Positions 6,248 to 13,483 of a stretch of DNA of 14,609 nucleotides are shown piece by piece. A model generated the notes under the pieces. That model had not been told where the DNA came from, did no database searches, and saw only the letters and a program-made list of their open reading frames with translations. Position 1 is the stretch's first letter; each line of letters begins with the position of its first letter. The stretch comes from Desulfobacteraceae bacterium (lineage in GTDB: Bacteria; Desulfobacterota; Desulfobacteria; Desulfobacterales; Desulfatirhabdiaceae), in NCBI GenBank assembly GCA_027325475.1, contig DAIEFO010000022.1:1-14609 (forward strand), read 5' to 3'. Position numbers and translations under genes: made by a program.

Positions 6248-8053
6248 ATGTCAGTGAAAAAACGCAGTGAGATGGCGGTCCGATATGAATTTAAATCATA
6301 CCGGGATATCACGCCGATGCACGTTTCCACAGGCAATATGCTTTACAACAAGACCGGAAGCTGGCGTTTTATCAAACCTGTTTATGAAGACAAGACACCA
6401 GCCTGCCAGAACGCCTGCCCCGCAGGAAACGATATCGAAGGCTGGCTCAAACTGCTCGGCAAGCGGGAATTTGAAAAAGCCTATTGGCACTTGAAACGCG
6501 AAGAACCGTTTCCGGCCATTCTCGGCCGGGTCTGCTTCAGATTCTGCGAAACCGCCTGTAACCGGGCCGGTCTGGACAGCAGCATCGGCATCCGTGAACT
6601 GGAGCGCTTTATTGGCGATCAGGCAATTTCCGGCGCGTCTTATCCGGATGTATTGCCGGATAACGGAAAACGCCTGGCGGTCATCGGCTCCGGCCCCGCC
6701 GGGATGTCCGCCGCCTACTTTGCCAGATATCTCGGATTCGCTGTAACCATTTTCGATAAGGAAGACCTGCCGGGAGGTATTCTCCGGCTGGGCATTCCGG
6801 CATACCGCTTGCCGCGGGAAGTGGTTGCCGCGGAATTTGACGGACTTGTCCGCATGGGTGTCGAGATGAAACTGCATACGGAAATCGGCCGCGATATCTC
6901 CATGGAAGACATTGTATCGACCTTCGACTATGTGTTTCTGGCTACCGGCGCACACCAGAGCCTTTCCCTGGATATGGCTGAGAGCAGCGGCTGTGGCCGG
7001 ATCATGAGTGGATTATCCCTGCTTCAGCGGGTTGCACGGGGGGAATCTCCCGAACTGGGCCAGCGGGTTGTTGTCATCGGCGGCGGCAATACGGCTGTTG
7101 ATGCCGCCCGCACCGCCATTCGTCTGGGGTCGCAGGTAACCGTCCTGTACCGCCGCTCCGAATCTGAAATGCCGGCTCATCCCGAAGATGTCCGGGAAGC
7201 GTGCGAAGAAGGCGTCGTATTTCGTTTCCTGGCGGCGCCGGAGCATATCTGTCTGCTTCCGGATGCGACCATTGAAAAACTGGTATGCTGCGAAATGACG
7301 CCGGGACCTCTGGATGCGACAGGACGCTGCACGCCTGTCCGAAAAGAAGGGATGACATTTGACGTTCCCGCCGATACGCTGGTGACAGCTATCGGAGAAG
7401 CTCCGGCGCTGGATTATCTGCAATCGTTTATGCTGAATACCGCCAGCAGCTTCATTGAAACGCAGGCCGATTTATCCGTTGCTTGCCGCCTCCCCGGAAA
7501 GGCGAAGGTTTTTGCCGGAGGAGACGCAGGCCAAACGCCGCGAACGGTTGTCCATGCCGTGGCGTCCGGTAAGCGGGCAGCTATTGCCATGGACTGTGAC
7601 CGAAAAGGCCTCGACGCCGCCAATGTGTTCCAGCAAATTCAGGTGGGCGATGGAAGTGCAATCAGTTTTTCGCGTTATATGAGCTGGCTGCCGGTCAATC
7701 CGGTGCCGCGGAACGATCAGTGCGTGGTGGACCGCCGGAAAATCGTTTATGATTATTTTATCAAGGCGCCTGGACTCCGAAAGGTAATTCAGCCCGGCGA
7801 GCTGAGAAAAACCGCTTTTACGCCCTACCAGCCATCTCTGACGCCGGATGAAGCGCTGACCGAAGCCGCACGATGCATGCACTGCGGACGGTGTACGGAA
7901 TGCGACAACTGTCTGATTTTCTGCCCGGATGTCTCGATTCTCGATCAGACGCGGGATTCCTTCGGATACGCCATTGATTACGACTACTGCAAGGGATGCG
8001 GTATCTGCTTTGCGGAATGTCCACGTAACGCCATCAGCATGATCGAAGAGTGA
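6248..8053 (+). CDS. Fusion subunit: GltD-like FAD/NAD(P) oxidoreductase with C-terminal PorD-type 2[4Fe-4S] ferredoxin
   Basis: This cytoplasmic electron-transfer subunit has 601 aa. Residues 50-125 form a cysteine-bearing helical domain like that of glutamate synthase small subunits (C53-x3-C57; C96-x3-C100-x3-C104). FAD binding is at GSGPAG (147-152), followed by PGGILRLGIPAYRLP. NAD(P) binding is at GGGNTAVDAA (278-287) with YRR (301-303) downstream. A second FAD-contacting block, AGGDAGQTPRTVVHAVASG, lies at 423-441. The C-terminus carries two ferredoxin motifs, C549-x2-C552-x2-C555-x3-C559-P and C581-x2-C584-x2-C587-x3-C591-P, preceded by an extra C543/C546 pair. The likely role is to pass electrons from the TPP-containing alpha/beta subunits through the clusters to FAD and NAD(P), or the reverse. 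AAAGGGA at 6234-6240 sets the ATG start. The gene lies between gamma and alpha, where a small delta subunit is normally encoded. Confidence 0.9.
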   Translation: MSVKKRSEMAVRYEFKSYRDITPMHVSTGNMLYNKTGSWRFIKPVYEDKTPACQNACPAGNDIEGWLKLLGKREFEKAYWHLKREEPFPAILGRVCFRFCETACNRAGLDSSIGIRELERFIGDQAISGASYPDVLPDNGKRLAVIGSGPAGMSAAYFARYLGFAVTIFDKEDLPGGILRLGIPAYRLPREVVAAEFDGLVRMGVEMKLHTEIGRDISMEDIVSTFDYVFLATGAHQSLSLDMAESSGCGRIMSGLSLLQRVARGESPELGQRVVVIGGGNTAVDAARTAIRLGSQVTVLYRRSESEMPAHPEDVREACEEGVVFRFLAAPEHICLLPDATIEKLVCCEMTPGPLDATGRCTPVRKEGMTFDVPADTLVTAIGEAPALDYLQSFMLNTASSFIETQADLSVACRLPGKAKVFAGGDAGQTPRTVVHAVASGKRAAIAMDCDRKGLDAANVFQQIQVGDGSAISFSRYMSWLPVNPVPRNDQCVVDRRKIVYDYFIKAPGLRKVIQPGELRKTAFTPYQPSLTPDEALTEAARCMHCGRCTECDNCLIFCPDVSILDQTRDSFGYAIDYDYCKGCGICFAECPRNAISMIEE

Positions 8054-8109
8054 CAGCTTCGTCAAATGTCGGCATGCTGCCTTGTCTGCAACCATTTGAC
8101 GAAGCTGTC
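8052..8109. repeat. Perfect 17-bp inverted repeat between the fusion-flavoprotein and alpha-subunit genes
   Basis: The arms GACAGCTTCGTCAAATG (8052-8068) and CATTTGACGAAGCTGTC (8093-8109) are exact reverse complements separated by 24 nt. The left arm begins inside the stop codon of the fusion gene. In RNA this would be a very stable hairpin. It is followed by TAAAATC rather than a T-run, so a simple intrinsic terminator is unlikely. An mRNA stability or attenuation hairpin, or a miniature repeat element, fits better. The loop contains a small GGCA/TGCC stem and the 10-mer TGCTGCCTTG, which also occurs inverted in the element at 3490-3562. Confidence 0.75.
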
Positions 8110-8170
8110 TAAAATCGACTTCTTGTGACGGGTTTACGATAAATTCTACACCAACAGGATATTTGTTCCT

Positions 8171-8177
8171 GAGGAGG
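8171..8177 (+). promoter_or_regulatory. Ribosome binding site supporting a TTG start of the alpha-subunit gene
   Basis: GAGGAGG lies 5 nt before TTG at 8183. No ATG or GTG start fits the conserved N-terminus, so this strong site decides the TTG. A rare start codon combined with an upstream hairpin may set the alpha subunit's synthesis level independently of the upstream genes. Confidence 0.85.
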
Positions 8178-8182
8178 AATCA

Positions 8183-9337
8183 TTGAAGAAGGCAATTAAA
8201 GGCAACCATGCGGTTTCTCATGGGGTAAGGCTGAGCCGGGTCGGGGTCATATCGGCCTATCCCATCACGCCGCAAACCACCATTGTGGAAGAATTGTCCG
8301 AAATGTGCGCCCGCGGGGAGATAAGCGCCCGTTTTATCAAAGTTGAAAGCGAGCATTCCGCCATGGCGTCTCTGATCGGCGCAGCCACCGCCGGTGCGCG
8401 GACATTTACGGCATCCAGCGGGAACGGCCTGCTTCTGATGCACGAGGTGCTGCACTGGACCGCCGGCGCCCGCCTTCCCATTGTCATGGCGGATGTCAAC
8501 CGGGCCGTCAGTGGTGTATGGAATATCTGGGCGGAGCAGACCGATTCGCTGGCCCAGCGGGACACGGGCTGGATTCAGATATACTGCGAATCCAGCCAGG
8601 AACTTCTGGACGGCGTTCTGATGGCCTACCGGCTGGCGGAAAAAGTGATGCTGCCGGTCATGATCGCGTATGACGCATTTTTTCTGAGCCATACGACAGA
8701 AATCGTGGATATTCCCGATGCAGATGTCGTCGATCGCTTTCTTCCCCCATATGAACCTCCGGTACAACTGAATTTTGACGATCCCCGGATGTTCGGCGGT
8801 TTTTTTTCGACGGATTATTTCTATGAGCACCGCTACACCGTGCAGCAGGCGTCCCAGGAAGCCCTGAATGTCTATCCGGAGGTCTGCCGGGAATTCAACG
8901 CCCATTTTGGCCGGAGCTACGACTTGGTCGAAACCTGGCTTACGGACGACGCGGATACCATTCTGGTGACGGCCGGCGCCATCACTTCCGTTTCCCGGAT
9001 TGTCATCGAGCGGTTACGAAGTCAGGGCGAAAAGGTGGGACTGATGAAACTGCGCATGTTCAGACCCATCCCCGTTGAATGCTGGCGCAAAGTTCTGGGG
9101 AACGCCTCCCGGGTTGTGGTTATTGACCGCAACCTGTCGGTGGGCGTCGGCGGCGTGTTCGCTGCGGAAATCCGCTCCGCGCTCTACGCATCGGATCGCC
9201 ATCCTCCCGTGTATTCGGCGATTGCAGGACTGGGCGGCAGAGACGTAACGCCGGAAGACGTGGAAGGCATCCTGCATTCCATGAAGGTCGATGACCCATC
9301 ACCCGACATCCCCCTGTACTGGGGACTGAAACGATAG
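8183..9337 (+). CDS. 2-oxoacid:acceptor oxidoreductase, alpha subunit (PorA-like)
   Basis: This cytoplasmic subunit of 384 aa carries the pyrimidine-binding TPP domain and the transketolase C-like domain of the oxidoreductase. The opening KAIKGNHAVSHGVRLSRVGV followed by SAYPITPQTT (about residues 24-33) is the PorA/VorB alpha-subunit signature. It continues with KVESEHSAMASLIGAATAGA and TASSGNGLLLMHEVLHW, both strongly conserved. The C-terminal half (VTAGAITSVSRIVIERLRSQ, KVGLMKLRMFRPIP, DRNLSVGVGG) is the second domain. It starts at TTG behind GAGGAGG. A 129-bp gap holding a perfect inverted repeat separates it from the fusion gene; the beta gene follows after 9 bp. The length matches stand-alone alpha subunits of four-subunit enzymes. 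The acyl substrate is undetermined; phenylglyoxylate, pyruvate and branched 2-oxoacids are the family options. Confidence 0.92.
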   Translation: MKKAIKGNHAVSHGVRLSRVGVISAYPITPQTTIVEELSEMCARGEISARFIKVESEHSAMASLIGAATAGARTFTASSGNGLLLMHEVLHWTAGARLPIVMADVNRAVSGVWNIWAEQTDSLAQRDTGWIQIYCESSQELLDGVLMAYRLAEKVMLPVMIAYDAFFLSHTTEIVDIPDADVVDRFLPPYEPPVQLNFDDPRMFGGFFSTDYFYEHRYTVQQASQEALNVYPEVCREFNAHFGRSYDLVETWLTDDADTILVTAGAITSVSRIVIERLRSQGEKVGLMKLRMFRPIPVECWRKVLGNASRVVVIDRNLSVGVGGVFAAEIRSALYASDRHPPVYSAIAGLGGRDVTPEDVEGILHSMKVDDPSPDIPLYWGLKR

Positions 9338-9346
9338 AGGCTGAAC

Positions 9347-10291
9347 ATGCAACGAAAAATCGCTATACCTCGTGAACTGCTGGTAGATGAAGAACTGATG
9401 CTGCCGGGAATGACCTCATGCCAGGGGTGCGCTGCGCCCATATCCATGAAAATTGCGCTGAAAGCACTGGGAAACCGGACGGTCATTGTATTTCCGGCCT
9501 GCTGTTTCTGCGTGTTTCAGGGCGGATATCCCTATTCGAATCTGAAGGTTCCGGTCATTCATTGTCCGTTTGAAACCTCGGCGGTGGTGGCCTCCGGGGC
9601 GGCGGCGGCTCTGGATGTCCGCGGAGAAAAGGATACGACCGTCATGGTCTGGGCCGGAGACGGCGGCACCTTCGATATCGGCATCCAGGCGCTTTCCGGC
9701 GCTGCGGAACGCAACGACAATATCCTGTTTGTCTGCTACGACAACGAAGCTTACATGAATACCGGCATTCAGCGTTCCAGCGCCACCCCCATGGGGGCAT
9801 GGACCACCACCACCCCGGCCGGATCACTCAAGTCGGAACCTAAAAAAGACATCGAACAGATCATGCTGGCCCATCACATCGCCTACATGGCGACCGCATC
9901 GCCGGCATATCCGGATGATCTGTACCGGAAATTTCAAAAAGCCCGTCAGATTACCGGTATGAAATTCATTCATTTGCTGTCCGCCTGTCCTCCCGGCTGG
10001 CGTATCGATCCGGCCGATTCGGTACGGACCATGCGGCTGGCGACCCAGTCCCGTGTGTTTCCGATCTATGAGGTGACAAAGCAGACAGGCGCCGCTCCGG
10101 GCGAAGACACATGGGAATATGACATTACCGTCATTCCGGAAAAAGAGGTTCCTGTCTCGGATTATCTGAAATCTCAGGGACGCTTCCGGCTGATGACCGA
10201 TGACATGGTAATGAAAATTCAGAAACAGGCCGACCGCAAATGGCGCGATCTTGTCGAAAAACGAGACGCCACCCGGCTGTCCGGTGTCTGA
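9347..10291 (+). CDS. 2-oxoacid:acceptor oxidoreductase, beta subunit (TPP-binding, PorB-like)
   Basis: This is the TPP-pyrophosphate-binding subunit, 314 aa, cytoplasmic. The TPP motif opens with WAGDGGTFDIGIQALSGA (about residues 104-121) and closes with CYDNEAYMNTG (about 129-139); the latter block is very characteristic of PorB/VorA/PadI proteins. Candidate [4Fe-4S] ligands are C25 and C28 (SCQGC), one of the cysteines in PACCFC (C52, C53, C55), and the cysteine of SACPPGW near residue 211. GAGG at 9337-9340, overlapping the alpha stop codon, serves the ATG. This is the last gene of the oxidoreductase cluster; a 105-bp gap follows before the glycosyltransferase. Confidence 0.92.
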   Translation: MQRKIAIPRELLVDEELMLPGMTSCQGCAAPISMKIALKALGNRTVIVFPACCFCVFQGGYPYSNLKVPVIHCPFETSAVVASGAAAALDVRGEKDTTVMVWAGDGGTFDIGIQALSGAAERNDNILFVCYDNEAYMNTGIQRSSATPMGAWTTTTPAGSLKSEPKKDIEQIMLAHHIAYMATASPAYPDDLYRKFQKARQITGMKFIHLLSACPPGWRIDPADSVRTMRLATQSRVFPIYEVTKQTGAAPGEDTWEYDITVIPEKEVPVSDYLKSQGRFRLMTDDMVMKIQKQADRKWRDLVEKRDATRLSGV

Positions 10292-10340
10292 TCATTCTAT
10301 TGCAACTGTTCACTTTCTTCCTCTCTGAAACACGATCGGA

Positions 10341-10366
10341 GAAATGAGGTCGGACGCTCATGTTTC
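10341..10366 (+). other. Possible hairpin upstream of the glycosyltransferase gene
   Basis: GAAATGAG (10341-10348) can pair with CTCATGTTTC (10357-10366), giving nine pairs with one bulged G around an 8-nt loop. It lies in the gap after the oxidoreductase beta gene, about 30 nt before the next start codon. There is no T-run after it. It could be a weak 5'-leader structure or chance symmetry; I see no other feature in this gap. Confidence 0.25.
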
Positions 10367-10396
10367 ATACCGCCGGAAAGATATTCGGAGGACTTC

Positions 10397-11416
10397 ATGT
10401 ACAAGGGCAGAACCCTGTGTGTGGTAATTCCGGTTTTCAATGAATCCTCACAGATCGAAAAGGTCATTGAATCCCTGCCGGACTATGTGGACAGAATCGT
10501 TGTGGTGGATGACGCCAGCACGGACGATACCGGAGACAGGATTTTCCGCTGTCAGGCTGTCTATCCTCATCTGGTGGCACTGAGGCATGACGTCAATCAG
10601 GGATGCGGGGGAGCCCTTGCGACCGGATATCTGTGGGCGGCGGAAAACAGGATGGACATTGTCGTGCGCATGGACGGCGACGGCCAGATGAATCCGGACG
10701 ATTTGCCGGCCCTCTTGGATCCGGTTGCCGATGGCATCGCGGATTACGCCAAGGGGAATCGTCTGGTAACCGGAGAAGCGTATCGCAGGATGCCCAAAAT
10801 CCGGTATTTCGGAAACGCATTTTTGTCACTGATGACAAAAATAGCGTCCGGATACTGGCATGTGGCGGATTTTCAGTCTGGATACACCGCAATGAACGCT
10901 GCGGTGCTTCACACCATCGACTGGAGGCGCATGTACAGACGCTACGGACAGCCCAACGATTTGATGGTGCGTCTGAATGTCTATAATTTCCGGGTGGCGG
11001 ATATACCCGTAGAGCCGGTGTATCATGTCGGCGAACGTTCGGGTATCCGGCTTCAATCGGTTATATTCACCATCAGTTGGCTTCTCGTGCGCATGTTTTT
11101 ATGGCGCATGAAGGAAAAATATATCATCCGGGATTTCCATCCGTTGATCTTTTTCTACATACTCGGAGGGCTGTTTGCCGCAGCAACGGTGGTGCTGTCA
11201 ACGCGACTTGCATATTGTAAATTGACAAACGGTTTTTTCCCTCCGACCAGCTCTCTGGCTGCCATGTTTTCTTTCATGAGCTCCAGCCTGTTCACCCTCT
11301 TTGCCATGTGGTTCGACATGGAAGCCAACAAGGATTTAAAGTGCGGATCATTTCATATCCGGCAAAAACCGGAAAAGCGTGAAAACAGGCCCGATGTCAT
11401 TTCGCAGCAGCCGTAG
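10397..11416 (+). CDS. Family 2 glycosyltransferase, DPM1-like, with C-terminal membrane segments
   Basis: This is an inverting GT-A glycosyltransferase of 339 aa, probably acting at the cytoplasmic face of the membrane on a lipid-linked sugar acceptor. The N-terminal catalytic domain has VVIPVFNES (residues 9-17), VVVDDASTDDT (35-45), NQGCGGAL (67-74) and the DxD-type metal/nucleotide-sugar motif MDGDGQM (92-98). DFQSGYTAMN (158-167) fits the acceptor region of GT2 polyprenyl-phosphate glycosyltransferases. Two hydrophobic stretches at about 247-268 and 285-306 are probable membrane helices, followed by a charged tail. GGAGG at 10387-10391 sets the ATG start. It may or may not be co-transcribed with the oxidoreductase genes 105 bp upstream. 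Its final 20 bp overlap the 3' end of the convergent hflC. Donor and acceptor are unknown. Confidence 0.87.
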   Translation: MYKGRTLCVVIPVFNESSQIEKVIESLPDYVDRIVVVDDASTDDTGDRIFRCQAVYPHLVALRHDVNQGCGGALATGYLWAAENRMDIVVRMDGDGQMNPDDLPALLDPVADGIADYAKGNRLVTGEAYRRMPKIRYFGNAFLSLMTKIASGYWHVADFQSGYTAMNAAVLHTIDWRRMYRRYGQPNDLMVRLNVYNFRVADIPVEPVYHVGERSGIRLQSVIFTISWLLVRMFLWRMKEKYIIRDFHPLIFFYILGGLFAAATVVLSTRLAYCKLTNGFFPPTSSLAAMFSFMSSSLFTLFAMWFDMEANKDLKCGSFHIRQKPEKRENRPDVISQQP

Positions 11417-12356
11417 CAGAAGGTATCTGACATCCTTTGAGATATTTCAGGAATTCGGATCCGGTCGATAGTATCACTGTACTTTGTTTTCCCAAAGTTT
11501 CGCCATATACTTCAAGGGATTTGGTAAACGAATAAAACTCAGGGTCAACGCCATATGCCTGTGCATACAGTTTTGTGGCTTCGGCATCGGCCTTGCCTTT
11601 AACTTCCTGAGCGGTTCGGTATGCCTCTGAAGAGATACGCTTCAAATCTCTCTCCTTATCACCCAATATCCGTGCAGCTTCCCCCTGACCTTCAGACCGG
11701 TATTTCTCAGCGATTTGTTTACGCTCCGCGATCATCCGACCATAAACGGACTCCCTGACCTGTTCGACATAATTGATGCGCTTGATTTTGACATCCACCA
11801 GTTCAATACCAAAGGGAGACAGCTTGGGCTGAGCCTGCTCCAGAATCGCTTGCGTAATTTTGTCTCTACCGGTAGTGATCAGCGGTATCGGCTCTTTCTG
11901 AATATCTTCCAGCCCGATCTCAAAAGTGTCCAGCGCTCTGTTGGAACGCCTGACCGATTCGATAAGACGATAGGAAGTGATCAGGTTTCGGGTAGCCGGA
12001 TCGATGATATCGTCCAGACGGCCCTGAGCGCTGACGGTGTTGTTGACTGTCTGGAAAAATTTGACGGGATCCACAATTTTCCAGCGGGCAAAAACGTCCA
12101 CCCACAGATACGTCTTGTCCAGCGTCGGAATCTGCCCGGGGTCCCCATCCCACTGAAGGAGATTTTTAGGAAAATATGTGGCATCCTGAATCAGGGGAAT
12201 CTTAAAATATAATCCCGGCGACTGTTTAGGCGCACCAATCACACGACCGAATTGGGTAATGACAACCTGTTCTGTTTCATCAACGACATAGGCCGACGAG
12301 TACAGCAGAAAAATAGCAACGATGCCTAACACAAGTGACACGACTTTATAATTCAT
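11397..12356 (-). CDS. hflC: FtsH protease modulator HflC
   Basis: This membrane-anchored SPFH/band-7 protein of 319 aa forms the HflKC complex, which encloses and modulates the AAA+ protease FtsH. One N-terminal transmembrane helix (about residues 5-24) is followed by the band-7 domain starting at VVDETEQVVITQFGRVIG, with the HflC-typical PGLYFKIPLIQDATYF. Further C-terminal are EIGLEDIQKEPIPLITTGRD and a long alpha-helical segment rich in R, E and A, then DPEFYSFTKSLEVYGETLG, a conserved HflC block. The start codon overlaps the hflK stop (ATGA, 12353-12356), showing tight coupling. The 3' end overlaps the convergent glycosyltransferase gene by 20 bp with no terminator visible between them. 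The length is close to that of E. coli HflC (334 aa). Confidence 0.95.
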   Translation of the reverse strand: MNYKVVSLVLGIVAIFLLYSSAYVVDETEQVVITQFGRVIGAPKQSPGLYFKIPLIQDATYFPKNLLQWDGDPGQIPTLDKTYLWVDVFARWKIVDPVKFFQTVNNTVSAQGRLDDIIDPATRNLITSYRLIESVRRSNRALDTFEIGLEDIQKEPIPLITTGRDKITQAILEQAQPKLSPFGIELVDVKIKRINYVEQVRESVYGRMIAERKQIAEKYRSEGQGEAARILGDKERDLKRISSEAYRTAQEVKGKADAEATKLYAQAYGVDPEFYSFTKSLEVYGETLGKQSTVILSTGSEFLKYLKGCQIPSATAAAK

Positions 12357-13390
12357 TTCGAAGCTCCAGCGTTTTTCCCGATATTCAGAAAAGGAAGCAC
12401 ATTATTCAGGTCTGAATCAACCACATATTTTTCGCCGATTTTGGGGAAAATACCCGATATCATTTCAAGATAAAGCCGGCGTCTGGTAACGTCCTTCGCT
12501 TTTTCATATTCATTGCACAGAGCGGTAAATCTGCTGGCATCTCCCTTGGCCCGGTTGATGCGGTCAATCGCGTAGCCTTCCGCTGTCTTGATTGTCCGAT
12601 CCGCTTCCCCGCGCGCAGCCGGGATAGCCTTGTTGTACTCTTCTTTAGCTTGATAAATCAGCTTTTCCTTTTCCTGAACCGCCTGATTGACTTCGTTGAA
12701 CGATGCCTGAACGGGCTCTGGAACATTGGTTTTTTTCATCTCGATCGTGACGATATTCAGGCCGGACTCCGCATTATCCAGTTCTTTCTGAAGAATGTTT
12801 TTAGCCTCTACAGCTATTTCCTCCCGCTTGCTGATGACCTCATTGACGCTGCGGTCGCCGACGACCAGGATCATGGCCGCCTCGGACATGTCTGTAAGCA
12901 GTCGCCGGACGTCCTTGACCTTGAACAGATAGTCATAAGGGTCCTTGATACGGTATTGAACGATCCACGGCGCCAGTACGACATTCAGATCCCCGGTAAG
13001 CATCATCGCGACATTGGCGTCTTCATTACTGGAGGAAGAAAAACGTTTGCTGTCGGTCTCGCGGGTAGTGCTGAATCCGAACTCCTCCTTATAAACACGC
13101 CGGACCTTGACCTTGGTGACTTTCTCAATCCCGATAGGCAGTTTAAAATTCAGCCCCGGCTGAGTGGTACGCACATATTTACCGAAACGTTGAACCACTC
13201 CCACTTCATCCACTCCGACAGTATAGACAGTGGACGTTCCCAGAAGCACCAACAGGAGTATTATCACCAAAACAGGGCCACCTGGAAGCTTGACCGACTT
13301 CAATTTACTGGTCAGCTCATCCAGTTGCGGCAGACCGGAACCGCTCCTGCCCTGCTGCTGCTCTTTCAGTTTTTCCCAATCCCAGCTCAT
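12353..13390 (-). CDS. hflK: FtsH protease modulator HflK
   Basis: This is the partner SPFH/band-7 protein of HflC, 345 aa, with one N-terminal transmembrane helix at about residues 38-57 and the bulk of the protein expected in the periplasm. The N-terminal cytoplasmic tail is short and begins MSWDWEKLKEQQQ, like many non-enteric HflKs and unlike the long Gly-rich tail of E. coli (419 aa in total). Diagnostic blocks are TVGVDEVGVVQRFGKYVRTT followed by PGLNFKLP, then APWIVQYRIKDPYDYLF, and the helical region QEKEKLIYQAKEEYNKAIP and ARGEADR. The C-terminus RRRLYLEMISGIFPKIGEKY is also conserved. GGGAA about 7 nt before the ATG is a modest ribosome site. It is followed immediately by hflC and preceded by the TPR lipoprotein gene 93 bp upstream. 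Confidence 0.95.
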   Translation of the reverse strand: MSWDWEKLKEQQQGRSGSGLPQLDELTSKLKSVKLPGGPVLVIILLLVLLGTSTVYTVGVDEVGVVQRFGKYVRTTQPGLNFKLPIGIEKVTKVKVRRVYKEEFGFSTTRETDSKRFSSSSNEDANVAMMLTGDLNVVLAPWIVQYRIKDPYDYLFKVKDVRRLLTDMSEAAMILVVGDRSVNEVISKREEIAVEAKNILQKELDNAESGLNIVTIEMKKTNVPEPVQASFNEVNQAVQEKEKLIYQAKEEYNKAIPAARGEADRTIKTAEGYAIDRINRAKGDASRFTALCNEYEKAKDVTRRRLYLEMISGIFPKIGEKYVVDSDLNNVLPFLNIGKNAGASK

Positions 13391-13483
13391 AACGAATTCC
13401 CAACGGTTAAAAAACGTTTATTAAATTGATGTTTTCTCAAAAAAACCACATGGCGCCGCCTGCACTGCAACAGCATAAGGGCG

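Noticed and set aside
5446..6336. 296-codon open frame on the minus strand
   Set aside because: It spans parts of three clearly coding + strand genes (PHP, gamma, fusion) and shows no domain or ribosome site.
8180..8905. 241-codon open frame on the minus strand opposite the alpha-subunit gene
   Set aside because: It is a shadow of a strongly conserved PorA-like protein; no motifs of its own.
12650..13429. 259-codon plus-strand open frame opposite hflK
   Set aside because: HflK on the minus strand has unmistakable family motifs; this frame is its complement.
13441..13460. Seven-T run (minus strand) after the TPR lipoprotein gene, possible terminator before hflK
   Set aside because: No convincing stem precedes the T-run; only a 3-bp GGC/GCC pairing can be drawn.
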